Shown here: piece by piece, positions 43,501 to 58,500 of the stretch
How positions within the stretch are numbered: position 1 is the first letter of the stretch
Layout: each line of letters opens with the position of its first letter
Source: JAJEFO01 sp965209045
GTDB lineage: Bacteria > Pseudomonadota > Alphaproteobacteria > Rhodobacterales > Rhodobacteraceae
Direction: 5' to 3'
NCBI GenBank assembly: GCA_965209045.1
Contig: CBDBPW010000002.1
Span: forward strand, 1,178,001 to 1,242,000
DNA length: 64,000 bases
The notes under the pieces: model-generated
Told to the model about the DNA's origin: nothing
Databases searched by the model: none
Seen by the model: the letters and a program-made list of their open reading frames with translations, nothing else
Position numbers and translations under genes: made by a program

Positions 43501-46500
43501 GGCGGTCGCCTCGGCCACGGCGAGCGTCGCCGTCGTGCCGGCCGCCGCGAAGTCCGACTGGTCCACGTTCGCCACGTCCTCGGAGAACGTCACCCGCCAG
43601 GTCAGGCTGTCCGCGTTGGTGGGCGAGCCGGCCGGGTCGTGGCGCACGACGGACTCCACCGTCGGCGCGGTGAGGTCCGCGGAGGTGGAGGCCCGCAGGG
43701 CCGCCACGTTGCCGTTGCCCGCCGCGTCCTCGGCCGCGTCCGCCGCCACGTCCAGCGTCACCGCGCCCTCGGCCGCCGGCGTGATCGTCGCGGTGTAGGT
43801 CGTGCCCCCGTCCCCGCCCGTGAGGTCCGACGCCGCGCCGTTGCCCACCGCGATGTCCTCCACGGCGAAGCCGGTCACCGGCTCGGAGAAGGTGAACGTA
43901 ACCGTGAAGGGCCCGTCGGTCGTGGGCGGCACGTCCCCGATCGTCACTGTCGGCGCGGTGTTGTCCACCACCCAGCTGCGCTCGTCGGTGACCGACGGGG
44001 CGGTGGCGGCCAGCGCGTTGCCCGCCTCGTCCGCGATGTCCTGGCCGCTGCCGAAGCCGAGCGTCACCGTGCCGCTGTAACCGGCCAGGTTCCCGCCCGT
44101 GGCTGTCACGTCATGGACCCCCGTCTCCCCGCTCACCGCCTGCACCCCGGTGACCGTGGCCGTGCTGCCGGTCAGCGTGAAGTCCGTCGCGTCGACGTTC
44201 GCCACGTCCTCGGAGAACGTCACCCGCCATGTCAGCGCGTCCGCGTTGGTGGGCGAGTCCGCCGGGGCATGGCGCTCGACGGAAAGGACCGTCGGCGCGG
44301 TGGTGTCGGGGGGCGGGCTCACCACGATGTCGAACGCGTCGCTGGCCGTTCCGCCGTCAGGGTCGGTGGCCGTCACCTTCACCGCCAGGGTGCCCGTGTC
44401 CCCGGCCCCGGGCGTGCCCTCGAAGGTCCGCGTCCCGGCGTCGAAGGCCAGCCAGTCCGGCAGCGGCGTGTCGTCGCCCTGCGTCGCCGAGTGCCGCAGC
44501 GTGTCGCCGTCGACGTCCTCGAAGGCGTCGTCCGGGACCGTGAAGGTGAATTCCGTGCCCGCCGTGGCCGCCTGGTTCGGGATCTGGTTCGCCACCGTCG
44601 GCGCGTTGTTCGGGGCGGCATAGGCGGACGTGGCCTGGGTGGCCGCGGCATTGCCGTTGCCGGCTTCGTCTTCCGCCGCGTTGGCGGCCACGTCGACGGT
44701 GACCTCGCCGTCCGCCGCCGGTGTGATAAGGGCCGTCCACTCGGTCCCTGCCACGGTGCTGGTGAAATTCGAGGCCGCGCCGTTGCCTACCGCGATGTCG
44801 CCCACCGTGAAGCCGGTCACCGCCTCGGAGAAGGCGAACGTCGCCGTGAAGGGCGCGTCGCTCGTGGGCGGCACGTTCTCGATCGTCACCGTCGGGGCGG
44901 TGTTGTCCAGGTCGTAGCTGCGTTCGTCGGTGACCGTCGGCGTAGTGGCGGTCAGGGCGTTGGGGGTGTCGGCGGTGTCGGTGATGTTCTGCGTGGACGC
45001 GAACCCGAGCGTCACCGTGCCGTCGAGGCTCGCCAGGTTCCCGCCGGAGGCGGTCACGTCGTACACCGAAGCGGACACCATCGATACGGAGATGTCCGCG
45101 TTCGTGCCGCCCAGCGTGAAATCCGCCTCGTCGACGTTCGCCACGTCCTCGGAGAAGGTCACCCGCCAGGTCAGCGCGTCCGCGTTGGTCGGCGAGTCGG
45201 CCGGGGTCTGGCGCACGATGGAAAGGACCATGGGGGCGGTGGTGTCGGGGGCCGGGCTCACCACGATGTCGAAATCGTCATGTATCGAGGCGTCGGAGCC
45301 GTCCGTGGCCGTGACCCGGACCGTGATCGTGCCCGTGTCCCCGGCCCCGGGCGTGCCCCTGAAGGTCCGGTTCGTGGCATTGAACGTCAGCCAGGACGGG
45401 AGCGGGTTGCTGTCGGCCAGCGTCGCCGAGTGTTCCAGCGTGTCGCCGTCGATGTCCTCAAAGGCGTCTTCCGGAACCGTGAAGGTGAATTCCGTGCCCG
45501 TCGTCGCCGCCTGGTCCGCGATCCCGTTCGCCACCGTCGGCGCGTCGTTCTCCGGCGTGACGTTGATGGCCATGGTGTAGGTGTCGGCGCTCTCGTCGGT
45601 GCCGTCGCTCACCCGGAAGGTGAAGCTCGCGTAGGGCCGGCCGTCGGCGTTGGCGTCGGCGGGCGGGGCGTAGACCAGCTTGGCCAGCTCCGCCGCCGGC
45701 ACCTCCTGGTCCTCCGCCACCGCGGCGCCGTCCAGGGTGAGCGCGCCCGCGTCGGGAAGCGTCACGATCCGCACGCTCGCGAGCGTGTCGCCCGCGTCCT
45801 CGTCGTCGAACCCGAAGTCCGCCTCCTTGAAGGCGTACGTTTCGTCCTCGGCCAGCGTCACCGTCCCCGACACCGCCGTCGGCGGCTGGTTCGACGACAT
45901 CGACGCCTGCACCGCCAGGGTCGCCTCGCTGACCAGCTCCTCCGCGTGCCCGTCGAGGTCGGTGAAGCGCACACGCACCCGGAACCGCGCGCCCTCGTCG
46001 GCCTCCGCCAGCGTGTAGGTCGTCCCCGTGGCGCCCGGAATCTCGGCATCGTCCGGGTCGCCCGCCCGAAGCCACTGCCAGGCGAACGCGCCCAGCGCCG
46101 GCAGGCCGTCCGCGTCGTCCCGGATCGCGCTCGCATCCGCCGTCAGCGTCTCGCCCACCCGCGCCGTGCCGGCGATGGCGGGCGCCCCGGTCGCCGGGTC
46201 GTTCACCGCGTTCACGTCGACGGTCATGACGTAGGCCGAGGCGCTCTCGTCATCCCCGTCGCCGACCCGGAACATGAAGGTCGCGTAGCCCGTGCCGTTC
46301 GCGTTCGCCGCCGGGGCGAAGACCAGCCTGCCCGCGTCGATGTCCGCCCTCGGGACGACCTGGCCAACGGTCACGTCCGCGCCGTCGAACTCCAGGTCGC
46401 CCGCGCTCTCGAGCTGCGTGACCGTCACGCTGTCCAGCACGTCCCCCGTGTCCGTGTCGTCGAACCGGAAGTCCGCCGCCGTGAACGGGTAGGGCGTGTC

Positions 46501-49500
46501 CTCCTCCGTCGTCACCATGCCGTCCCGGGCGGTCGGCGCCGCGTTCGGCTCTGCATAGGTCACCGACACCTGCTCCGCCGCCTCGTTGCCGTTGCCGGCC
46601 TCGTCCGCCGCCACGTCCGCCGCCACGTCCACCGTCACCTCGCCCTCCGCCGCCGGCGTGACCGTCGCGGTGTAGGCCGTGTCCCCGTCCCCGCCCGTGA
46701 GGTCCGACGCCGTGCCGTTCCCCACCGTGATGTCCTCCACGGCGAAGCCGGTCACCGGCTCGCTGAAGGTGAAGGTCGCCGTGAAGGGCCCGTCGCTCGT
46801 GGGCGGCACGTCCCCGATCGTCACCGTCGGCGCGGTGTTGTCCACCACCCAGCTGCGCTCGTCGGTGCCCGACGGCGCGGTGGCGGCCAGCGCGTTGCCC
46901 GCCTCGTCCGCGATGTTCTGCGCGGCAGCGAACCCGAGCGTCACCGTGCCGCTGAAACCGGCCAGGTTCCCGCCCGAGGCGGTCACGTCGTAAACGCCCG
47001 TCTCCCCGCTCACCGCCTGCACCCCGGTGACCGTGGCCGTGCTGCCGGTCAGCGTGAAGTCCGCCGGGTCCACGTTCGTCACGTCCTCGGAGAAGGTCAC
47101 CCGCCAGGTCAGGCTGTCCGCGTTGGTCGGCGAGCCGGCCGGGTCGTGGCGCTCGACGGAAAGGACCGTCGGCGCGGTGGCGTCGGCGGGCGGGCTCACC
47201 ACGATGTCAAATTCGTCACTGGCATCTTCGGTCTCGCCATCGCTATCCGTGACCGAGACCTTCACGGTCAGCGTGCCCGCGTCCCCGATCATGGGCGTGC
47301 CCTCCAAGGTTCGGCTCGCCTCGTCAAAAACCAGCCAGTCCGGCAGCAGGCCGTCGTCGGACAGCATCACGTCATAGTCCAGCGTGTCGCCGTCCGCGTC
47401 GGTGAAGGCGTCCTCCGGGATCGTGAAGCTGAACGGCTCGCCCTCCCTGGCCTCCTGGTCGGCAATGGGGTTCGCCAGCGCCGGCGCGTCCGCCACCGCA
47501 TTGACGTTGATGGCCATGGTGTAGGCGTCGGCGCTCTCGTCGGTGCCGTCGCTCACCCGGAAGGTGAAGCTCGCGTAGCCCGTGCCGTTGGCGTCGGCCG
47601 GCGGGGCGTAGGTGAGAAGCTCCAGGTCGATGTCGTTCTTCGAGACGGCTTGGTTCTCCGCAACCGTCACGCCGTCCAGCTTCATCTCGCCCCTGTCCGT
47701 GTCCGGCAGCGCAACGATCCGGACGCTGTCCAGCGCGTCGCCCGCGTCCGCGTCCTCGAAGTTGAAATCCGCCGCCGCGAACGCGTACGGCGTGTCCTCC
47801 GCCGTCGCAACCTCGCCGTTCGACGCCGTCGGGGGGGTGTTGACCGGCGAGGCGGTGCTGCCGCCGCCGGACCTGGACCAGTCGCCGTCGCCCTCGTCGT
47901 TGCTCGCGCGCACCTGCACCTGGTAGAGCGTGCCCTCCAGCAGGCCGGTGATGGTGGCGCTCAGCCCCGTCTCGTCCTGGGGGCCGTCGGTGAAGTCGCC
48001 GTCCGCCGTGCAGTCCGACGGCGCGCCCGCGCAGTAGCGCAGGTCGTAGTCCAGGATCTCCGGCCGGCCGTCATTCGCCGGCGCCGCCCAGCTCACGTCC
48101 AGGCCCGTGGTCGTGCCGGCCGTGGCCGTCAGCGTCGGCGCCGCCGGCGCGACCGGCGGCTCGTCCACGTCCTCGAGGTTGACGGTCACCGTCACCGTGT
48201 CCGTGCCGCCCCTTCCGTCGTCCGCCTTGACCGTCACCGTGTACGAGGGCTTCGTCTCGAAATCGTAGTCGGTCCCCGCCTTTGTGGCGATCTGCCGGGT
48301 CGTGCCGTCGAAGTCGAACGAGGCCTCGTCGACGCCTTCCAGCGTGTAGGTCAGGGGATCGTTGTCACCGTCCGTCGCCGCCGGGACCGGGTCGCCCACG
48401 TTCGTGCCCGGCCCGGCGTTCTCGGCAACGCTCCGCGTCAGCTCGACGTCGTCGAACGCCGGGGCCGTGTTCGGCGCGGCATGGTCGGACGAGGCCTGCG
48501 TGGCCGCAACGTTGCCGTTGCCCGCCGCGTCCTCCGCCGCGTTCGCGGCCACGTCCACCGTCACCTCCCCGTCCGCCGTCGGGGTGATCAGGGCCGTCCA
48601 TGTGGTCCCGGTCTCCGTGCTGGTGAATTCGGAGACCGTGCCGTTGCCCACGGCGATGTCTTCCACCGTGAAACCGGTCACTCGCTCGCTGAAGGTGAAC
48701 GTCGCCGTGAAGGGCCCGTCGGTCGTGTCCGGAACCTCCGTGATCGTCACCGTCGGGGCGGTGGCGTCATGGTCCACCGTCCGCCGGGTGGCCGCCAGGT
48801 TGCCGTTGCTCGCCGCGTCCGCCGCCGCGTCCGCCGCCACGTCCAGCGTCACCGCGCCCTCGGCCGCCGGCGTGATCGTCGCGGTGTAGGTCGTGCCCCC
48901 GTCCGTGTCCGTGAAGGCCGACGCCGTGCCGTTCCCCACCGTGATGTCCTCCACGGCGAAGCCGGTCACCGGCTCGGAGAAGGTGAACGTCGCCGTGAAG
49001 GGCCCGTCGCTCACGGGCGGCACGTCCTCGATCGTCACCGTCGGGGCGGTGTTGTCCAGGTCGTAGCTGCGTTCGTCGGTGCCCGACGGCGCGGTGTCGG
49101 CCAGGGCGTTGGGGGTGCCGGCCGTGTCGGTGATGTCCTGTGCGGACGCAAACCCGAGCGTCACCGTGCCGTCGAGGCTCGCCAGGTTCCCGCCCGAGGC
49201 GGTCACGTCGTAGACCGTGGCGGCGGTCGCCTCCGCCACGGCGAGCGCCGCCGTCGTGCCGGCCACCGTGAAGTCCGCCAGGTCCACGTTCGCCACGTCC
49301 TCGGAGAAGGTCACCCGCCAGGTCAGGCTGTCCGCGTTGGTGGGCGAGTCCGCCGGGGCATGGCGCTCGATCGACAGGACCGTGGGCGCGGTGGTGTCGG
49401 GGGGCGGGCTCACCGCGATGTCGAAGTCGTCGTGTATCGAGGCGCCGGAGCCGTCGGTGGCCGTGACCCGGACCGTGAGCGTCCCGGCGGCCGTGGGCGT

Positions 49501-52500
49501 GCCCGTGAAGGTCCGCGTCCCGGCGTCGAAGGCCAGCCAGCCCGGCAGCGGGGTGTCGTCGTCCTTCGTCGCCGAGTACTGCAGAGTGTCGCCGTCGACG
49601 TCCTCGAAGGCGTCTTCCGGAACCGTGAAGGTGAATTCCGTGCCCGTCGTCGCCGCCTGGTCCGCGATCCCGTTCGCCACCGTGGGGGCGTCGTTCTCCG
49701 GCGTGACGTTGATGGCCATGGTGTAGGTGTCGGCGCTCTCGTCGGTGCCGTCGCTCACCCGGAAGGTGAAGCTCGCGTAGGGCCGGCCGTCGGCGTTGGC
49801 GTCGGCGGGCGGGGCGTAGACCAGCTTGGCCAAGTCCGCCGTCGGCACCTCCTGGTCCTCCGCCACCGCGGCGCCGTCCAGGGTGAGCGCGCCCGCGCCG
49901 GGAAGCGTCACGATCCGCACGCTCGCGAGCGTGTCGCCCGCGTCCTCGTCGTCGAACCCGAAGTCCGCCTCCTTGAAGGCGTACGTTTCGTCCTCGGCCA
50001 GCGTCACCGTCCCCGACACCGCCGTCGGCGGCTGGTTCGACGACATCGACGCCTGCACCGCCAGGGTCGCCTCGCTGACCAGCTCCTCCGCGTGCCCGTC
50101 GAGGTCGGTGAAGCGCACACGCACCCGGAACCGCGCGCCCTCGTCGGCCTCCGCCAGCGTGTAGGTCGTCCCCGTGGCGCCCGGAATCTCGGCATCGTCC
50201 GGGTCGCCCGCCCGAAGCCACTGCCAGGCGAACGCGCCCAGCGCCGGCAGGCCGTCCGCGTCGTCCCGGATCGCGCTCGCATCCGCCGTCAGCGTCTCGC
50301 CCACCCGCGCCGTGCCGGTGATGGCGGGCGCCCCGGTCGCCGGGTCGTTCACCGCGTTCACGTCGACGGTCATGACGTAGGCCGAGGCGCTCTCGTCATC
50401 CCCGTCGCCGACCCGGAACATGAAGGTCGCGTAGCCCGTGCCGTTCGCGTTCGCCGCCGGGGCGAAGACCAGCCCGCCCGCGTCGATGTCCGCCCTCGGG
50501 ACGACCTGGCCAACGGTCACGTCCGCGCCGTCGAACTCCAGGTCGCCCGCGCTCTCGAGCTGCGTGACCGTCACGCTGTCCAGCACGTCCCCCGTGTCCG
50601 TGTCCTCGAACCGGAAGTCCGCCGCCGTGAACGGGTAGGGCGTGTCCTCCTCAGTCGTCACCATGCCGTCCCGGGCGGTCGGCGCCGCGTTCGGCTCTGC
50701 ATAGGTCACCGACACCTGCTCCGCCGCGAGGCTGCCGTTGCCCGCCTCGTCCGCCGCCACGTCCGCCGCCACGTCCACCGTCACCTCGCCCTCGGCCCCC
50801 GGCGTGACCGTCGCGGTGTAGGCCGTGTCCCCGTCCCCGCCCGTGAGGTCCGACGCCGTGCCGTTCCCCACCGTGATGTCCTCCACGGCGAAGCCGGTCA
50901 CCGGCTCGCTGAAGGTGAAGGTCGCCGTGAACGGGGCGTTCGCCTCGGCCGGCGCCGAGACCGTCACCGTCGGGGCGGCGTTGTCCAGATCGTAGCCGCG
51001 CTCGTCGGTGCCCGACGAGTTGGTGTCCGTCAGGGCGTTGGGGGTGCCGGCCGTGTCCGTGATGTCCTGTGTGGACGCAAACCCGAGCGTCACCGTGCCG
51101 CTGTAACCGGCCAGGTTCCCGCCCGAGGCGGTCACGTCGTAAACGCCCGTCTCCCCGCTCACCGCCTGCACCCCGGTGACCGTGGCCGTGCTGCCGGTCA
51201 GCGTGAAGTCCGTCGCGTCGACGTTCGCCACGTCCTCGGAGAAGGTCACGCGCCAGGTCAGGCTGTCCGCGTTGGTCGGCGAGCCGGCCGGGTCGTGGCG
51301 CTCGATCGACAGGACCGTCGGCGCGGTGGTGTCGGCCGACTCCCGAATCTCGACCCTCACGTCGATTCCGGCAGGAAAGTCCTTGAACGCCGGCGGAGCG
51401 TTCCACCGGTAGTTGTTGTCGACGGAATTCACGAACCCACTGCGTCCGGCATCGCTCAAGTCAAGGCTCGACGTGCCGACGTGGAGCGTCACACGCGACA
51501 GCGTGTCATCCGGGATGTCCTGATCGAGCGTCAGGTGCACATTGAAATTGCTCCACCTCAGGCTCTCGACCGTGTAGCTCGTGGTGCCCAGCGTGAAGTC
51601 CACATCGCTCAACGCACCGTAGGAGCAATGACTTGGCGTCCCGGCTGCGGAGTTGCAATACCCTTTGGCGTTGCCGGCACTCTCTCCCACGGTCAGCGTC
51701 GCGCACCACAGCGCCTGCGTGGTGCAACTCCCGGGCGCCGCAACCACGCTCGCCGTCGGCACGCTCATCAGCTCCTCGTCGTTCCCCGCGTCGTCGGTGA
51801 AGGTCACCTTCACCTTCACCCGCTTCCCCAGATCCGCCTCCACGAGCACGTAGTCGCCGGATGTCGCCGCGGGGATGTTGGTTTCGGTCTCTTCGTCAAC
51901 GCGGATCCACTGGTAGCCGAACTCTCCCACTCCGTCGTCGTCCTCGATGTCCGAGGTCTGCGCCGTGAGCGTCTGGCCCACCTGCGGAACCCCTGAAATC
52001 CCGGGCGCGCCGCGCGCGGGACTGTTCGTCGCCGATTCGGCGTAGGTGGACGAAGCCGTGGCCGCGGCGTTGCCGTTGCCGGTGGCGTCCTCCGCCGCGT
52101 TCGCGGCCACGCCGACCGTCACCTCGCCATCCTCCGCCGGGGTGATCGTCGCGGTGAACAACGTGTCGCCGTCCCCGCCCGTGAAGTCCGAGGCCGCGCC
52201 GTTGCCCACCGTGATGTCCTCCACGGTGAAGCCGTCAACCGGCTCAGAAAATGTGAACGTCGCGGTGAAGGGCCTGTCGCTCGTATCCGGAACGCCCATG
52301 ATCTCCAGCGTCGGCGCGGTGTTGTCCACGTCGTAAACATTGAAGTTCGCCCCTGAAGGTGAGGTGCCGGCCAGAGCGTTGCCGGCAAGGTCCGCTATGT
52401 CCTTCGCGCTCGTGAAGACGAGCGTCACCGTCCCGGTGTAGCTCGGCAGGGCGCCGCCGTCGGCGAATACCGAATATACGCCGGGCGTTTGCGTCGGAAT

Positions 52501-55500
52501 GACTATCGGCGCCGGGAACCCGCTGTCGTGGGGTGACGTGGCAATCGAGAAGTTGGCGCTGCCGACGTTCACGACGGCTTCGGAGAAGTCGATCCGCCAG
52601 GTCAGCGTGTCCGCGTTGGTCGGGGAGTCCCTGACGCGCGTGATCGACAAGATCGTCGGCGCGGTGTTGTCCACGTCGTAGGAGTTTTCGTTCGTACCCG
52701 TCGGCGTGGTCCTGATCAGGCGATTGGCGTCGCCGTCGGCGATGTCTTCCCCGGTGTCGAACCCGAGCGTCACCGTGCCGTCGAGGCCCGCCAGGTCGCC
52801 GCCGGAGGCGGTCACGTCGTACACCGAAGCGCCCACCATCGATACGGAGATGTCCGCGTTCGTGCCGCCCAGCGTGAAATCCGCCTCGTCGACGTTCGTC
52901 ACGTCCTCGGAGAAGGTGACCCGCCAGGTCAGCGTTTCCGCGTTGGTCGGCGAGGCGGCCGGGTCCTGACGCTCGATCGACGTCACGCTCGGCGCGGTGG
53001 GGTCGGGGATCGTGCCGTCGGCCGGATAGGCGTCGCTCGTGCGCGTCTCCCCGTTGCCGAGAAGGTCGGTGAAGCTCACTTCGACCTTGATCCTCTTCCC
53101 GATATCCGCGTCGGTCGGCACGTAGGTGTCCGAGTTCGCCCCGGGGATGTCCACGGGGTTCGAGCCGTCGCCATCCACCCTTATCCACTGGTATTCGAAC
53201 GTGTCGGGCTTTCCGTCCGTGTCCGTGATGGGGTTCGTGTCCGCGACCAGGGACCCGCCCACCTCGGCCGTGCCGCCGATGGCCGGCGCGCCGCTTGCCG
53301 CCCTGTTCGCCGGCAGGCTCATGTGCAGTCTGAGTGCGCGGCTGTCGGCGTACGGCAACCAGTCGAGTTCGAGGTTCCATTGGTAGCGTCCGTCCTGGTA
53401 GGTGGCGTCGCTGAAATCGTAGGCGGTGTCGCACACGTGCAGCTTGAGCGCCTGCACTTCGACGGCGCTCAGGGCGCCTCCGTCCAAAGCGATCGTCAAG
53501 TCGCCGCTGTCCGTGACGTACGCTGACTCGACATTGTTGAGAGCCCCGCCGAGGACGAACGAGATTACGTCGAAGGCACCTATGGATTCGTCAAGGTCGG
53601 ACACCTCCCAAGCCCCGTAGGACAGTGGCCTTAAGACAATCGGGTCGTTCAGGAGAGAACCGCCAGTAACAGCAGGGATCTCACGCACCAACACGTCGCT
53701 GCTCCAGATACGGCGCCGATCCCCGAATCCGGGTGCGGAGCACTGGTCGGTTCCCGCCAGCGGGACGAACAAGGTCGAGGCCCGCGCGGCGGCGTTCGGG
53801 TTGCCCGCCCGGTCCCGCACGACATTCGCCGGGACATCGACGGTCACCTCGCCGTCGGTCGCCGGCACGATCCACACAAAGAACTCCCTGTCGCCGGTGC
53901 CGGGCGTGCTTCTCAAGTTTCCCGCCAGCAGGCCGTTGCCCACCGCGATGTCCTCCACCGTTAAGCCGTAGACCCCCTCGGAGAATTCGAAGTCCGCGTA
54001 GAAGCCGCCTTGTACCGTGGGATCGACGGCGATGGTCACCGTCGGCGCGGTGTTGTCCAGCCCGTAGGTGCGCTCGTCGGCGCCCGTCGGCGCGGTGTCG
54101 GCCAGGGCGTTGGAGGGGTCGGCCGTGTCGGTGATGTCGTGGGTGGCTGCGAACCCGAGCGTCACCGTGCCGTCGAGGCCCGCCAGGTTCCCGCCGGAGG
54201 CGGTCACGTCGTAGACCGTGGAGGCGGTTGTTTCGGCCACGGAGAGCGTCGCCGTCGTGCCGGCCACCGTGAAGTCCGTCGCATCGACGTTCTGCACGTT
54301 CTCGGAGAACGTCACCCGCCACGTCAGGCTGCCCGCGTTGGTGGGCGAGTCGGCCGGGTCCTGTCGCACGATGGAAAGGACCGTCGGCACGCCGGTGCCG
54401 GCGGGCGGCCTTACCGTGATGTCGAACTCGCCGCTGGCCGTTTCGCCGTCAGCGTCGGTGGCCGTGACCTTGACCGTCAGCGTGCCCGTGTCCCCGGCCC
54501 CGGGCGTGCCCGTGAAGGTCCGCGTCCCGGCGTCGAAGGCCAGCCAGTCCGGCAGCGGGGTGTCGTCGCCCTTCGTCGCCGAGTACTGCAGAGTGTCGCC
54601 GTCGACGTCCGCGAAAGCGTCGTCCGGAACCGTGAAGGTGAATGCCTCGTCCGCCGTCGCGTTCCGGTTCGCGATGGCGTTCGCCAGCGCCGGCGCGTCG
54701 TTCGCCGCGTCGACGTCGATGGTCATGACGTACGCCGAGGCGCTCTCGTCATCCCCGTCGCTGACCTTGAACATGAAGGTGGCGTAGCCCGTGCCGCTGG
54801 CGTTCTCCGCCGGCGCGAAGATCAGCCTGCCCGCGTCGATGTCCGCCTTCGGGACGACCTGGCCAACGGTCACGTCCGTGCCGTAGAGCTCCAGGTCGCC
54901 CGCGCTTTCGAGCTGCGTGATCCTCACGCTGTCGAGCGTGTCGCCGCTGTCCGCGTCGGTGAAGTTGAAATCCGTCGCCGCGAAATTGTAGGGCGTGTCC
55001 TCCTCCGTCGTCACCATGCCGTCCCGGGCGGTCGGAGGCGTGTTCGGCGCGGCATGGGCCGACGAGGCCTGCGCGGCCGCCGTGTTGCCGTTGCCGGCCT
55101 CGTCCACCGCCGCGTCCGCCGCCACGTCCAGCGTCACCTCGCCGTCCGCCGACGGCGTGATCAGGGCCGTCCAGGTCGTCCCGGTCTCCGTGTTGGTGAA
55201 TTCCGACGCCGTGCCGTTGCCCACGGCGATGTCCGCCAGCGTGAAGCCGGTCATCCGCTCGCTGAAGGCGAACGTCGCCGCGAAGGGCGCGTCGCTCACG
55301 GGCGGCACGTCCGAGATCGTCACTGTCGGCGCGGTGTTGTCGAGATCGTAGCTGCGCTCGTCGGTGCCCGACGGCGCGGTGGCGGCCAGGGCGTTGCCCG
55401 CCTCGTCCGCGATGTCCTGGCCGCTGCCGAAGCCGAGCGTCACCGTGCCGTCGAGGCTCGCCAGGTTCCCGCCCGAGGCGGTCACGTCGTAGACCGTGGA

Positions 55501-58500
55501 GGCGGTCGCCTCCGCCACGGCGAGCGTCGCCGTCGCGCCGGTCAGCGCGAAGTCTGCCGGGTCGACGTTCGCCACGTCCTCGGAGAAGGTCACCCGCCAA
55601 GTCAGGCTGTCCGCGTTGGTCGGCGACGCCGCCGGGTCGTGGCGCTCGATGGAAAGGACCGTGGGCGCGGTGGTGTCGGGGGGCGGGCTCACCGCGATGT
55701 CGAAGTCGTCGTGTATCGAGGCGCCGGAGCCGTCGGTGGCCGTGACCCGGACCGTGAGCGTCCCGGCGGCCGTGGGCGTGCCCCTGAAGGTCCGGTTCGT
55801 GGCATTGAACGTCAGCCAGGACGGGAGCGGGTTGCTGTCGGCCAGCGTCGCCGAATATTCCAGCGTGTCGCCGGTGTCGGTGTCGGCATCGGCGAAGGCG
55901 TCTTCCGGAACCGTGAAGGTGAATTCCGTGCCCGTCGTCGCCGTCTGGTCGTCGATCCGGTTCGCCACCGTCGGCGCGTCGTTCTCCGGCGTGACGTTGA
56001 TGGCCATGGTGTAGGTGTCGGCGCTCTCGTCGGTGCCGTCGCTCACCCGGAAGGTGAAGCTCGCGTAGGGCCGGCCGTCGGCGTTGGCGTCGGCGGGCGG
56101 GGCGTAGACCAGCTTGGCCAGCTCCGCCGCCGGCACCTCCTGGTCCTCCGCCACCGCGGCGCCGTCCAGGGTGAGCGCGCCCGCGCCGGGAAGCTTCACG
56201 ATCCGCACGCTCGCGAGCGTGTCGCCCGCGTCCGCGTCGTCGAACCCGAAGTCCGCCTCCTTGAAGGCGTACGTTTCGTCCTCGGCCAGCGTCACCGTCC
56301 CCGACACCGCCGTCGGCGGCTGGTTCGACGACATCGACGCCTGCACCGCCAGGGTCGCCTCGCTGACCAGCTCCTCCGCGTGCCCGTCGAGGTCGGTGAA
56401 GCGCACACGCACCCGGAACCGCGCGCCCTCGTCGGCCTCCGCCAGCGTGTAGGTCGTCCCCGTGGCGCCCGGAATCTCGGCATCGTCCGGGTCGCCCGCC
56501 CGAAGCCACTGCCAGGCGAACGCGCCCAGCGCCGGCAGGCCGTCCGCGTCGTCCCGGATCGCGCTCGCATCCGCCGTCAGCGTCTCGCCCACCCGCGCCG
56601 TGCCGGTGATGGCGGGCGCCCCGGTCGCCGGGTCGTTCACCGCGTTCACGTCGACGGTCATGACGTAGGCCGAGGCGCTCTCGTCATCCCCGTCGCCGAC
56701 CCGGAACATGAAGGTCGCGTAGCCCGTGCCGTTCGCGTTCGCCGCCGGGGCGAAGACCAGCCTGCCCGCGTCGATGTCCGCCCTCGGGACGACCTGGCCA
56801 ACGGTCACGTCCGCGCCGTCGAACTCCAGGTCGCCCGCGCTCTCGAGCTGCGTGACCGTCACGCTGTCCAGCACGTCCCCCGTGTCCGTGTCGTCGAACC
56901 GGAAGTCCGCCGCCGTGAACGGGTAGGGCGTGTCCTCCTCAGTCGTCACCATGCCGTCCCGGGCGGTCGGCGCCGCGTTCGGCTCTGCATAGGTCACCGA
57001 CACCTGCTCCGCCGCGAGGCTGCCGTTGCCGGCCTCGTCCGCCGCCACGTCCGCCGCCACGTCCACCGTCACCTCGCCCTCGGCCCCCGGCGTGACCGTC
57101 GCGGTGTAGGCCGTGTCCCCGTCCCCGCCCGTGAGGTCCGACGCCGTGCCGTTCCCCACCGTGATGTCCTCCACGGCGAAGCCGGTCACCGGCTCGGAGA
57201 AGGTGAACGTCGCCGTGAAGGGCCCGTCGCTCGTGGGCGGCACGTCCCCGATCGTCACCGTCGGCGCGGTGTTGTCCACCACCCAGCTGCGCTCGTCGGT
57301 GCCCGACGGCGCGGTGGCGGCCAGCGCGTTGCCCGCCTCGTCCGCGATGTTCTGCGCGGCAGCGAACCCGAGCGTCACCGTGCCGCTGAAACCGGCCAGG
57401 TTCCCGCCCGAGACGGTCACGTCATGGACCCCCGTCTCGCCGCTCACCGCCTGCACGCCGGTGACCGTGGCCGTGCTGCCGGTCACCGCGAAGTCCGCCG
57501 CGTCGACGTTCGCCACGTCCTCGGAGAACGTCACCCGCCACGTCAGGCTGTCCGCGTTGGTGGGCGAGTCCGCCGGGTCGTGGCGCTCGACGGAAAGGAC
57601 CGTCGGCGCGGTGAGGTCGTATTCCACCGTCTTCCGGGTGGCCGCCAGGTTGCCGTTGGCCGCCGCGTCCTCCGCCACGTCCGCGGCCACGTCCAGCGTC
57701 ACCGCGCCCTCGGCCGCCGGCGTGATCGTCGCGGTGTAGGTCGTGCCCCCGTCCCCGCCCGTGAGGTCCGAGGCCGTGCCGTTCCCCACCGCGATGTCCG
57801 CCAACGTGAAGCCGGTCACCGGCTCGGAGAAGGTGAACGTCGCCGCGAACGGCGCGTTCGCCGCGTCCGGCGCCGCGATCGAAACCGTCGGGGCGGCGTT
57901 GTCCACCACCCAGCCGCGCTCGTCGGTCCCCGTCGGCGTGGCATGGTCGACGGGGTTGCCGGCCGTGTCCGCGATGTCCTGTCCCGACGCGAACCCGAGC
58001 GTCACCGTGCCGTTCAGCTCCGCCAGGTCGCCGCCGGAGGCGGTCACGTCAAAGACCGTGGCGGCGGTCGCCTCGGCCACGGCGAGCGTCGCCGTCGTGC
58101 CGGCCACCGTGAAGTCCGCCAGGTCCACGTTCGCCACGTCCTCGGAGAACGTCACCCGCCAGGTCAGGCTGTCCGCGTTGGTGGGCGAGCCGGCCGGGGC
58201 ATGGCGCTCGATCGACAGGACCGTGGGGGCGGTGGTGTCGGCGGGCGGGCTCACCACGATGTCGAACTGGTCGCTGGCCGTTTCGCCGTCGCCGTCTTCC
58301 ACCGTCACCTTCACCGTCAGCGTCCCGGCGGTCGCGGGCGTGCCCTCGAAGGTCCGCGTCGCGGCATTGAACGTCAGCCAGGCAGGCAGTGGATCGTCGT
58401 TGGCCAGCGTCGCCGAGTGTTCCAGCGTGTCGCCGTCGATGTCCTCGAAGGCGTCGTCCGGGACCGTGAAGGTGAACGCCGCGCCCGCCGTGGCCGACTG